From: an uncultured Brachyspira sp.
GTDB lineage: Bacteria > Spirochaetota > Brachyspiria > Brachyspirales > Brachyspiraceae
Length of the DNA stretch: 21,360 nucleotides
Assembly: GCF_910578695.1 (NCBI RefSeq)
Contig: NZ_CAJTQJ010000043.1
Location: forward strand, 1-21,360
Direction: 5' to 3'
Part shown: in pieces, positions 8,240 through 15,653 of the stretch
Numbering within the stretch: position 1 is the first letter of the stretch
Layout of the letters: each line of letters begins with the position of its first letter
The notes under the pieces: generated by a model
The model's input: the letters and a program-made list of their open reading frames with translations, nothing else
What the model was told of the DNA's origin: nothing
Databases searched by the model: none
Made by a program: the position numbers and the translations under genes

Positions 8240-8257
8240 ATTTATATATATTGTAAA
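8230..8257 (-). promoter_or_regulatory. mtlA-mtlD promoter
   Basis: On the minus strand TTTACA (8252-8257) and consensus TATAAT (8230-8235) are separated by 16 nt, upstream of the AAGGAG that precedes mtlA. It overlaps the candidate promoter of the divergent unit, so both could be controlled from one site. Confidence 0.6.
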
Positions 8258-8304
8258 ATAATAAATACTTTAAATAGCTATTTTTATATTTTAAGGAATA
8301 TTAT

Positions 8305-8961
8305 ATGGATATAATAAGACCTAAAGCTATAATATTTGATTTTGACGGCACATTAGTTGATAGTGAGAGCATATATACAAAGTCATTGATAGCAGTTGCT
8401 GATAAAATGAATATACTTAAAGATGTTGATTTTGAATCTATGGCGGGTATGCAGACAAATGATATGCGTAATATTTTAAAAAAAGAAGGACATTATGTTC
8501 CTGATAATTTTTTTGATGATACTGAAAAATATTTTTATAAATTGCTTGAAACTGATTTAAATTTATTTGACGGAGTTATAGAAACTTTAGAGAGATTTAA
8601 GAGTTTAAATGTTGTTATAGCATCTAATAGTAATATTAAATATGTAAAAAAATATTCTGATATAAAGGGAATATCCAAATATATTAAAGATTATTCATGT
8701 TTTAATGAAAAATTAAAAGCTAAGCCTGAACCTGATTTATTTCTGCATGCATTTGAGCTTCTAAAAAATTATAATAATGATTTGAAAAAAAATGATGTAT
8801 TAATATTTGAAGATAGTTTGGCTGGTATTGAAGCGGCAAAAAAAGCTGATATAAAATCTGCTGCTATTACTAATAGTTACAGCAGGGAAGAACTTATAGA
8901 TAAAGGTGCTTATATAGTTTTAGATAAGATAAATGAAATATTTGATTATATAGAATTATAG
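8305..8961 (+). CDS. HAD-superfamily sugar-phosphate phosphatase or phosphoglucomutase-like protein
   Basis: This is a 218-residue subfamily-IA HAD hydrolase of the beta-phosphoglucomutase-like type. Motif I is DFDGTLVDSE with nucleophile Asp12 and general acid Asp14; motif II is the Ser of IASNSN; motif III is the Lys of KAKPEPDLF; motif IV is FEDSLAGIEAAKKA. The helical cap lies between motifs I and II. Such proteins usually dephosphorylate small sugar or polyol phosphates. The position between divergent mtlA-mtlD and mtlF suggests a hexitol-phosphate or related substrate, but this is inference from context. The start is supported by AAGGA with 7-nt spacing. The mtlF start lies 62 nt after its stop, probably on the same transcript. 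Confidence 0.85.
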   Translation: MDIIRPKAIIFDFDGTLVDSESIYTKSLIAVADKMNILKDVDFESMAGMQTNDMRNILKKEGHYVPDNFFDDTEKYFYKLLETDLNLFDGVIETLERFKSLNVVIASNSNIKYVKKYSDIKGISKYIKDYSCFNEKLKAKPEPDLFLHAFELLKNYNNDLKKNDVLIFEDSLAGIEAAKKADIKSAAITNSYSREELIDKGAYIVLDKINEIFDYIEL

Positions 8962-9023
8962 TTTTTATTAACTGTAATACTGTAATTATATAAAAAATAA
9001 TAATTAAAAATTAAGGATTTAAT

Positions 9024-9458
9024 ATGTTAAAAGAAATGCTAAACGGCAAAGTGCAAATCGCAGAAAGCGTAAAAGATTGGCAGGAGGCTTTAAGAATAGC
9101 TGCAAAACCTCTTTTAGATGCTGAGAATATAGAAGCTAGGTATATAGATTCTATCATAGAAAATGTAATAAAAAACGGACCTTATATAGTTTTAATTGAC
9201 GGTGTCGCTATGCCTCATTCAAGACCTGAAGAGGGCGTTATAAAAAAGGGTATGAGTTTATTGAAAGTTAAAAATGGTGTGGACTTTTATCAGACAGAAA
9301 AAAAAGTATATTTATTTTTCACATTGGCTGCTGAAGATGCTGACAGCCATCAGGATGCAATAGCTGATTTAGCTGATGCTTTAGGAGATGATGATTTGCT
9401 TAAAAAAATTATAGAAGAAAATTTGACAGAAGAAGAGATTCTAAATTTATTTAATTAA
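9024..9458 (+). CDS. mtlF: PTS mannitol/fructose-type IIA component
   Basis: This cytoplasmic phosphocarrier passes phosphate from HPr to the IIB domain of the mannitol transporter. The 144-residue PTS_EIIA_2 domain shows the phospho-accepting His65 in GVAMPHSRPEEG and the second conserved His (His109) in DADSHQDAIADLA. The domain's position near a IICB that lacks its own IIA makes mannitol the probable route. Ascorbate- or fructose-type specificity cannot be excluded from sequence alone. AAGGA lies about 6 nt before the ATG. It follows the HAD gene and ends at a terminator shared with convergent glyA. Confidence 0.87.
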   Translation: MLKEMLNGKVQIAESVKDWQEALRIAAKPLLDAENIEARYIDSIIENVIKNGPYIVLIDGVAMPHSRPEEGVIKKGMSLLKVKNGVDFYQTEKKVYLFFTLAAEDADSHQDAIADLADALGDDDLLKKIIEENLTEEEILNLFN

Positions 9459-9474
9459 TTATTATAAAATTAAT

Positions 9475-9505
9475 AAAGGGGCTTCATTGATTTGATGCCC
9501 CCTTT
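9475..9505. terminator. Shared terminator between convergent mtlF and glyA
   Basis: AAAGGGGC (9475-9482) pairs with GCCCCCTTT (9497-9505) with one bulged C, and the inner TCA/TGA can extend the stem. T-rich flanks on both strands fit use in both directions, slightly better on the minus (glyA) side. Confidence 0.75.
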
Positions 9506-9517
9506 ATAAATGATATA

Positions 9518-10885
9518 TTACATATCAGCTATAAATTTATACATAGGAAACTTTTTGCATAGAGCAGTTATTTTTTTGGCGGCAGCATTAATAACTTTTT
9601 CATCATTACTATTGCTTAAAACTTCATCTATATATTGTGCTAATTCCATAACATCCTTTTCTTTTAATCCTCTTGTAGTTACAGCAGGCGTTCCAAGTCT
9701 TATTCCGCTTGTGACCATTGGGGATTCGGTATCATAAGGTATTCCATTTTTATTTATTGTTATATGAGCCTTATCTAAAATAGTTTCTGCAAGCTGTCCT
9801 GTTATGCCTTTAGATTTTTTTACATCTATTAATATTAAATGAGTATCAGTACCGCCTGAAATTAATTCATAACCTTTTGCTAAAAACATATTAGACATAG
9901 CTTCAGCATTTTTTACAACTTGTTCCTGATATTTAATAAATTTAGAGTCCAAAGCTTCTTTAAAACATACAGCCTTAGCAGCTATAACATGCATTAAAGG
10001 TCCTCCTTGTATACCTGGAAATATTGTTTTATCTATTTTTTTAGCCAAATCTTCTTGTGTAGAAATGATGTATCCGCCTCTAGGACCTCTTAAAGTTTTA
10101 TGTGTTGTACCTGTAACAAAATGTGCATAAGGAACAGGGCTTGGGTGAATTCCTGCTGCAACAAGTCCTGCAATATGAGCCATATCAACCATTAATAGAG
10201 ATTCAGTTTCATCTGCTATTTCCCTGAATTTTTTGAAATCAATGAATCTAGGATAAGCACTTCCGCCTGCAACTATTAATTTAGGCTTAATTCTTTTGGC
10301 TATATCTCTGATTTCATCATAATCTATCTGCATAGTATCTTTTCTTACATTATAGTGTTCAAAATTATAAATTTTTCCGGAGAAATTTACATTCTTGCCA
10401 TGTGTTAAATGTCCTCCTGAATCTAAAGATAATCCTAAACAAGTATCTCCGGGCTGAAGTACTGCCATATAAACTCCCATATTAGCCTGAGAACCAGAAT
10501 GAGGCTGTACATTCACAAAAGGTGCATTGAATAATTTTTTAGCTCTTTCTCTAGCCAAATTTTCTACAATATCAACTTCACTGCATCCGCCATAATATCT
10601 TTTTGACGGATAGCCTTCAGCATACTTATTTGTGAATATAGAGCCCTGTGCTTCCATAACAGCACGTGAAACTATATTCTCACTAGCTATAAGTTCAAAG
10701 CCATTAACTTCTCTTTTATACTCATTTTTCATTGCTGCAAAAATTTCTTTATCAGCACTCTTTAAAGGAGTCTCTGATACATAATATTTAGGTGCTGATT
10801 TTTTTGCAGCAACTGTTTTTTTAGCAGATTTGGAAACCTTTTTTGATGAAGATTTATCTGCTGCTTTTTTCTTAGATACAGCCAT
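9518..10885 (-). CDS. glyA: Serine hydroxymethyltransferase with lysine-rich N-terminal tail
   Basis: This PLP enzyme interconverts serine and glycine and charges tetrahydrofolate with a methylene group, the main entry to one-carbon metabolism. The core begins near residue 40 (LKSADKEIFAAMKNEYKR) and carries ELIASEN, YAEGYPSKRYYGG, the PLP contacts VDMAHIAGL and the Schiff-base Lys263 in TGTTHKTLRGPRGG. The protein is 455 residues, while typical bacterial GlyA is about 415-420. The excess is an N-terminal tail with 12 Lys in the first 33 residues, plus Ala and Ser, resembling histone H1-like tails. GGAGG with about 4-nt spacing supports the distal ATG at 10885, and no other Met occurs before residue 52, so the tail is genuinely encoded. 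Confidence 0.96.
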   Translation of the reverse strand: MAVSKKKAADKSSSKKVSKSAKKTVAAKKSAPKYYVSETPLKSADKEIFAAMKNEYKREVNGFELIASENIVSRAVMEAQGSIFTNKYAEGYPSKRYYGGCSEVDIVENLARERAKKLFNAPFVNVQPHSGSQANMGVYMAVLQPGDTCLGLSLDSGGHLTHGKNVNFSGKIYNFEHYNVRKDTMQIDYDEIRDIAKRIKPKLIVAGGSAYPRFIDFKKFREIADETESLLMVDMAHIAGLVAAGIHPSPVPYAHFVTGTTHKTLRGPRGGYIISTQEDLAKKIDKTIFPGIQGGPLMHVIAAKAVCFKEALDSKFIKYQEQVVKNAEAMSNMFLAKGYELISGGTDTHLILIDVKKSKGITGQLAETILDKAHITINKNGIPYDTESPMVTSGIRLGTPAVTTRGLKEKDVMELAQYIDEVLSNSNDEKVINAAAKKITALCKKFPMYKFIADM

Positions 10886-10932
10886 GTTTCCTCCATAAAC
10901 ATCTATTATTTAATAAAATTTTTATTTGAATA

Positions 10933-10960
10933 ATAATATACCAATATAATTTTTTTTCAA
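10933..10960 (-). promoter_or_regulatory. glyA promoter
   Basis: On the minus strand TTGAAA (10955-10960) and TATTAT (10933-10938) are separated by 16 nt, about 48 nt upstream of the glyA start. Confidence 0.5.
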
Positions 10961-11115
10961 TTATTAAAATAGTATTATATGAATTTTTTTATATTTCTTA
11001 TATTTGAAAATTATTTTAATATTGTATTAAGCCTATATTTTATAATTTAAATCAAAAAAATATATAAAACAATTGAAATATTTATAAATATATATGTTTC
11101 GTATATAGAAAAGCA

Positions 11116-11198
11116 TTGACTTTTTTTGTTTAAATGTTAGTATACACTAACAAATTAGAAAATAAATACTAATTTATATGTATCTTAAAAATACATAT
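11116..11198 (+). promoter_or_regulatory. TTGACT box followed by three abutting inverted repeats
   Basis: TTGACT (11116-11121) resembles a -35 box, with TAGTAT 16 nt further as a weak -10. An operator-like dyad TGTTAGT-ATAC-ACTAACA (11135-11152) overlaps the -10. Two more perfect inverted repeats follow: AAATTAG/CTAATTT (11152-11175, 10-nt loop) and ATATGTAT/ATACATAT (11176-11198, 7-nt loop). Function is inferred: a repressor-controlled promoter, a structured leader or a small RNA. No protein product is evident until 11591. Confidence 0.4.
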
Positions 11199-11590
11199 TA
11201 TATATATTTAAAAGTATTGTAAATGTAATAAATATGATAGCTGTAAAAGAAAAATAAATTATAAAAATAATATATTATTTTATATTATTGTACTGCAGAT
11301 ATAATTATATAAAATTTATAATAAAACATTTGTAAAAGAATGTGAAATTATGCTTGTGAAAGAACGTCAAAATGCAGATTCATTTCTACAAAAACATTCT
11401 GCAGTGTATGTACTTCTCATTGCTATAAAAAATAAGGATATGAAAAAAATAATGATATGAAAGAAAAAATAAAAAAAATAATGTTTTTTTCTGGAAAAAG
11501 AATGATTTTTCATAATCCTGCTATAGCTTTAAAACATATTTTTGTTATGATTGTCTGCAATATGAAAAATAGATTTTAAAGGTATTAAAT

Positions 11591-12007
11591 ATGAGAATAT
11601 TATTTATATGTTTAGGCTTTATTTTCGTAGGTATTGGCGTAGTTGGGATAGTTGTTCCAATACTTCCTACAACGCCTTTTCTTCTTCTTGCTTCTTTCTT
11701 TTTTGCAAAGGGCTCTAAAAAATTTCATGATTGGTTTTTGTCTACAAAATTATATAAAAAATATTTAGAAAGTTTTGTTCAATCAAGAGCTATGACTTTG
11801 AAATCTAAACTCACTATACTTTTACCTGTCAGTGCTATGCTGATTATTACATTTATTTTTGTTAATAATTTGTATGCTAGAATTGCTCTTGTAATACTTT
11901 TTATTTCTAAATATTTCTATTTCTTCACTCAGATAAGAACTATAAAAGAAAATGAGAATATAGAGAATATAAATAGTTTAAAAGAGAATAATAAAGAAGA
12001 ATGTTAA
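11591..12007 (+). CDS. YbaN/DUF454 family inner-membrane protein
   Basis: The 138-residue protein has the family hallmark near its N-terminus: a first membrane helix with GxxGxxxPxLPTTPFLLLA (here GVVGIVVPILPTTPFLLLAS, about residues 17-36), then FFAKGSKKFHDWF, followed by two further membrane segments (about residues 75-115) and a charged C-terminal tail. The family is widespread and uncharacterised; the E. coli member is YbaN. An AAAGG sequence about 8 nt upstream supports the ATG. A separate gene for a barrel-like protein follows 57 nt later and may be co-transcribed. No function can be given beyond membrane localisation. Confidence 0.88.
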   Translation: MRILFICLGFIFVGIGVVGIVVPILPTTPFLLLASFFFAKGSKKFHDWFLSTKLYKKYLESFVQSRAMTLKSKLTILLPVSAMLIITFIFVNNLYARIALVILFISKYFYFFTQIRTIKENENIENINSLKENNKEEC

Positions 12008-12064
12008 TTTACAGCATAATTTTTTCCTTTGTTTATTTATTGATTTATTATTTTTGGAGATATA

Positions 12065-12688
12065 ATGAAAATATTAAGATATATTCTTATGGTGAATATT
12101 ATATTTTTTAATTTATTTACTATATTAAATGCAGAAGAAAGTAAAGAAAATGAAGAAAATAATGATAATAAAGGTTTTCAGTCTGTATTAGATAATAGAT
12201 TTTTTTCTATAGGATTATTCAGTACAGTTGATTCTATAAAAACAATTGTTAATATAGAATTAGGATTTAAAATAATGAAATATAATAATTTTCAAATAAA
12301 AAGCTATACTTCTATTACAGGCTCTAAAATATATGATGAAAGTCCTAAAATGTATCAATTAGGCATTATGCAGAAATTTACTTTCGGAGGAGATGATGAA
12401 TATCATGATAAGATAAGTATAGCAAGATATGGTTTTGCTTTTTTCAGCTTTGGATTTTTATCTTTTGATTCTGACAAAAATACAAAATTTTTATTTAAAT
12501 CTCCTTATTATTGGGAAGTAGGAGGAGGAGCTGGTTTTAATATAAATGTAAATAAACATATTGGAATAGTATTAGAATTTGGCGGAGGCATACATTTAGT
12601 ACCAGATGGCAAAAAACTTGGATATTCTGATAAAATTAATAAAGCTGGTTTTGGAAGAATTAGTATAGGAGGCAGGTATTATTTTTAA
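12065..12688 (+). CDS. Putative small outer-membrane beta-barrel protein
   Basis: I do not recognise a named family. The 207-residue product begins with a signal peptide (a hydrophobic stretch after MKILRY, probable cleavage near residue 24, NA|EES) and then a short acidic Glu/Asn-rich segment. The rest alternates hydrophobic and polar residues with Gly-rich turns (VGGGAGFNINVNK, LEFGGGIHLVP), typical of amphipathic beta strands, and ends in GGRYYF, the C-terminal aromatic expected for barrel assembly. GGAG lies 5 nt before the ATG. A strong terminator follows. An 8-strand porin-like or OmpW/OprF-like role is conceivable but not demonstrable. Confidence 0.75.
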   Translation: MKILRYILMVNIIFFNLFTILNAEESKENEENNDNKGFQSVLDNRFFSIGLFSTVDSIKTIVNIELGFKIMKYNNFQIKSYTSITGSKIYDESPKMYQLGIMQKFTFGGDDEYHDKISIARYGFAFFSFGFLSFDSDKNTKFLFKSPYYWEVGGGAGFNINVNKHIGIVLEFGGGIHLVPDGKKLGYSDKINKAGFGRISIGGRYYF

Positions 12689-12714
12689 ATATAAACTGCT
12701 TTATATTAATTAAT

Positions 12715-12764
12715 ATAATTGCTTAGTATAATTAATTTTTTTAATTATATTTCTAAGCAATTAT
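12715..12764. terminator. Strong bidirectional terminator
   Basis: ATAATTGCTTAG (12715-12726) pairs perfectly with CTAAGCAATTAT (12753-12764), and an inner stem TATAATTAA/TTAATTATA (12727-12735 with 12741-12749) stacks above it. A T-rich stretch follows on the plus strand. It separates the barrel protein gene from the convergent oxidoreductase gene. Confidence 0.85.
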
Positions 12765-12784
12765 TTTTATGCATGGTAAAATTA

Positions 12785-13747
12785 CTACCAAGTCTTTTTT
12801 ATTTCTTTTAAAATTTCTTCTGTTAATTTTATAGTATTTACATCATCTTCAATAGATACAAATCTTTTATCTTTTCCTAATATGCAGTTAGCAAAATGTT
12901 CATCTTCTAATTTGAGAGGATTATCTCTATGTATAAATACTCTTTCTATTATAGATTCTTGTTTGTAATTAATTCCTATTGAAGTTTTTATATTGCTTTG
13001 GCTTGCTGCCTGTCTATGTATAGTTATATCCTGAGTGGCATAATCTAGTATAAAATATGCTTCTTCTGTACTTATAGCTAATGTTCTTATTTTTTCCTGA
13101 GTTACTCTGCTTGCACTTATTACTGCTATTGTTGAATCTTCAAATTCTAATAATGCACTAGCAATATCTTCATTATTGGTTCTTATTCTTTTTCCATTTG
13201 CTGAGAATCTTATAATAGGTTTTTTTACTAAAGATGTTACTATATCCAAATCATGTATCATTATATCAAATACTACTCCTACATCCGTAATACGCGGAGT
13301 AAAAGGTGCTAATCTTCTTGCTTCTATTAAATAAGGTTTTTCTATTATATGATGAAGTTCCTGAACAGCGCCGTTAAATCTTTCAACATGTCCTACCTGA
13401 AATATAACATTTTTTTGTTTTACAATCTCTTCCAATTCTACAGCCTGAGCATAAGTTTCTGTCATCGGCTTTTCTACTAATACATGCTTTCCTTTCATTA
13501 CTGCTTTTTTTGCTATTTCAAAATGATGAACTGTAGGGCTTGCTATTATTACAGCATCTGAATTATCTACAGCCTCATCTATACTTGAAAATTTTTTTAT
13601 ATTATACTTCTGTGATATTTCATTAAGATGTTTTTCATCGGCATCATATATTCCTGATAAAATTATACTATTTATCTGACTTATAACATTCAAATGGAAC
13701 TGTCCCATTCTTCCAACTCCGATTAAACTTACATTTACTTTATCCAT
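12785..13747 (-). CDS. Gfo/Idh/MocA family oxidoreductase, GnnA-like
   Basis: This is a 320-residue NAD(P)-dependent dehydrogenase of sugars or nucleotide sugars. The Rossmann motif is LIGVGRMGQFH (residues 8-18), the catalytic EKP motif is at 92-94 (VLVEKPMTE), and the C-terminal domain has VGHVERFN (118-125), ARRLAPFTPR and FDIMIHDLDI. Those last blocks resemble the group that includes UDP-GlcNAc 3-dehydrogenase GnnA, which starts synthesis of amide-linked lipid A in Leptospira and others. That specific call is from memory of the family and is tentative, because no gnnB aminotransferase or lpx gene is adjacent. AGGA lies 7 nt before the ATG and a good promoter is upstream. Confidence 0.85.
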   Translation of the reverse strand: MDKVNVSLIGVGRMGQFHLNVISQINSIILSGIYDADEKHLNEISQKYNIKKFSSIDEAVDNSDAVIIASPTVHHFEIAKKAVMKGKHVLVEKPMTETYAQAVELEEIVKQKNVIFQVGHVERFNGAVQELHHIIEKPYLIEARRLAPFTPRITDVGVVFDIMIHDLDIVTSLVKKPIIRFSANGKRIRTNNEDIASALLEFEDSTIAVISASRVTQEKIRTLAISTEEAYFILDYATQDITIHRQAASQSNIKTSIGINYKQESIIERVFIHRDNPLKLEDEHFANCILGKDKRFVSIEDDVNTIKLTEEILKEIKKTW

Positions 13748-13800
13748 TAATTAATCCTTTTAATATAAATTAAAAAATAATTTTTAAACATTTTTGAAAG

Positions 13801-13828
13801 ATTATAATAATAATTTGACAAAATTCAA
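13801..13828 (-). promoter_or_regulatory. Promoter of the Gfo/Idh/MocA oxidoreductase gene
   Basis: On the minus strand TTGAAT (13823-13828) and TATAAT (13801-13806) are 16 nt apart. A TTGACA at 13815-13820 on the plus strand overlaps it, but no matching -10 for fhs was found. Confidence 0.5.
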
Positions 13829-13924
13829 TAATATTTTTTTATTTTTTAAATTTTATATAGTATCAAATATTTGTAAATTATAGTATATTGTTAAATAAAT
13901 AAAAACTATATTTTGGAGATTATA

Positions 13925-15583
13925 ATGAAATCTGATATAGAAATAGCTCAGGAATGTAAATTATTAAGAATAGAAAAAATAGCAGAAAAACTTAATTTAA
14001 AAGATGAAGATTATGAAGTTTACGGCAAATATAAAGCCAAAATTGAATTATCATTATTAGATAAATTAAAAGATAAAAAAGACGGAAAATTAATTTTAGT
14101 AACAGCCATAACTCCTACACCTGCAGGGGAAGGCAAATCCACTGTTACTATAGGTCTTACTCAGGGCTTAAATAAAATAGGAAAAAATGCAGCAGCAGCT
14201 TTAAGAGAACCTTCTCTTGGTCCTGTATTCGGCATAAAGGGAGGAGCCTGCGGAGGAGGTTATTCTCAAATTGTGCCTATGGAAGATATTAATATGCATT
14301 TTAACGGAGATTTTCACGCTATAACAAGTGCACATAATTTGATATCAGCATGTATTGATAATCATATTAAGCATGGAAATGAATTGAATATAGATATTAA
14401 AAAGATAGTATTTAAAAGAGTTTTGGATATGAATGACAGGGCATTAAGGGATATTGTTATAGGTCTTGGAGGAAATGAAAACGGTATGGTAAGGCAGTCA
14501 TCATTTCAAATAACTGTATCATCTGAGATTATGGCTATACTTTGTTTGTCTAATTCATTAATGGATTTGAAAGAGAGAATAGGAAATATTATATTTGCTT
14601 ATGATATAAATGATAATCCATTAAAGGTAAAAGATTTAAAAATAGAAGGTGCATGCTGTACATTGCTTAAAGATGCTATAAAACCTAATTTAGTTCAAAC
14701 TCTTGAGAATACTCCTGTTATAGTTCATGGCGGACCTTTTGCTAATATTGCACATGGATGCAATTCTATACTTGCTACTAAAATGGCTTTGAAGCTTTCT
14801 GATTATACTATTACAGAGGCTGGATTTGCCGCCGATTTAGGAGCTGAAAAATTTCTTGATATAAAGTGCCGTATTGCTGATTTGAAGCCTAATTGTATAG
14901 TTTTGGTTGCTACTATAAGAGCATTAAAGCATCATGGCGGGGCTTTGGATATTAATAAAGAGGACTTAGATGCTTTAAATAAGGGATTTGAAAATTTGGA
15001 TAAACATATTGAAAATATGCATAAATATAATATTCCTGTAATAGTTGCTGTAAACAAATTTTCTGCCGACACTGATAAAGAAATTGAATGCATAATAAAG
15101 CATTGTGAGAATATGGGTATTGATGTTTCATTATGCGAAGTTTGGGCTAAAGGAGGAGAAGGCAGTATAGATTTATCTCATAAAGTAGTAAAAAATGCTT
15201 TGGAGTCCAATTATAAGCCTCTTTATGATTTGGAAAAAAGCGTAAAAGAGAAAATAGAAATTATATGCAAAGAAATATACGGGGCAGGGGAGATTAAGTT
15301 TTCTAATAAAGCTTTAAAAATGATTAAAAAAATAGAGGATATGTCTTTTGGAAATCTTCCGATATGTATGTCAAAAACACAAAAATCTATATCAGATAAT
15401 CCGTCTTTATTGAATGCTCCTAAAGGGTATACATTAAATGTTGATGATATAAGACTTTCTTCAGGTGCGGGATTTATAGTTGTTATGGCTGGAGGAATAA
15501 TTGATATGCCCGGACTTCCTAAGATTCCAGCTGCATGCAGTATAGATATAGATGAAAATGGAAATATAAAAGGATTATTTTAA
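13925..15583 (+). CDS. fhs: Formate-tetrahydrofolate ligase
   Basis: The enzyme joins formate to tetrahydrofolate with ATP, giving 10-formyl-THF for purine synthesis and one-carbon flow. It complements glyA in the same window. The 552-residue protein shows the P-loop-like TPTPAGEGKST (63-73), ALREPSLGPVFGIKGGACGGG, NMHFNGDFHAIT, VHGGPFANIAHG and TEAGFAADLGAEKF, all hallmarks of the family, with near-standard length. The frame is open from a TTG at 13913, but that TTG is part of the TTGGAG ribosome-binding site. ATG 13925, with 6 nt after GGAG, is the start. It ends 8 nt before a strong terminator and is probably monocistronic. Confidence 0.97.
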   Translation: MKSDIEIAQECKLLRIEKIAEKLNLKDEDYEVYGKYKAKIELSLLDKLKDKKDGKLILVTAITPTPAGEGKSTVTIGLTQGLNKIGKNAAAALREPSLGPVFGIKGGACGGGYSQIVPMEDINMHFNGDFHAITSAHNLISACIDNHIKHGNELNIDIKKIVFKRVLDMNDRALRDIVIGLGGNENGMVRQSSFQITVSSEIMAILCLSNSLMDLKERIGNIIFAYDINDNPLKVKDLKIEGACCTLLKDAIKPNLVQTLENTPVIVHGGPFANIAHGCNSILATKMALKLSDYTITEAGFAADLGAEKFLDIKCRIADLKPNCIVLVATIRALKHHGGALDINKEDLDALNKGFENLDKHIENMHKYNIPVIVAVNKFSADTDKEIECIIKHCENMGIDVSLCEVWAKGGEGSIDLSHKVVKNALESNYKPLYDLEKSVKEKIEIICKEIYGAGEIKFSNKALKMIKKIEDMSFGNLPICMSKTQKSISDNPSLLNAPKGYTLNVDDIRLSSGAGFIVVMAGGIIDMPGLPKIPAACSIDIDENGNIKGLF

Positions 15584-15590
15584 ATATAAT

Positions 15591-15627
15591 AAAAATAGCT
15601 ATGATTATTAGTCATAGCTATTTTTTT
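15591..15627. terminator. Terminator after fhs, usable from both sides
   Basis: A perfect 14-bp stem (15591-15604 with 15612-15625) with a 7-nt loop TTATTAG contains the core ATAGCTATGA and is followed by a run of seven T on the plus strand. The A run at its left edge provides a T run on the minus strand, where the convergent repeat-protein gene ends. Confidence 0.9.
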
Positions 15628-15653
15628 AAGCGTTTTACTTTATAATTAATTTT

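Larger units (their letters stand above)
10886..11590. other. Long AT-rich intergenic region without a supported gene
   Basis: This 705-nt stretch separates divergent glyA and the DUF454 gene. It contains the glyA promoter, a TTGACT box at 11116-11121 followed by three abutting inverted repeats (11135-11198), and two short open frames near 11305-11460 and 11481-11579 with coding-like composition but no convincing ribosome-binding sites. CTGCAG-containing words recur at 11292 and 11399. No tRNA, riboswitch consensus or intrinsic terminator was recognised. Confidence 0.6.

Noticed and set aside
11367..11513. 48-codon minus-strand frame with a hydrophobic stretch in the long intergenic region
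   Set aside because: The hydrophobicity comes from T-rich DNA, the only Shine-Dalgarno-like sequence is too close to the ATG, and there is no known relative. Expression data could revive it.
13815..13820. TTGACA as the fhs -35 box
   Set aside because: No acceptable -10 lies 15-19 nt downstream, and it overlaps the better-supported divergent promoter.
13913..13924. TTG start for fhs adding four residues
   Set aside because: The TTG is part of the TTGGAG ribosome-binding site; ATG 13925 has proper spacing.
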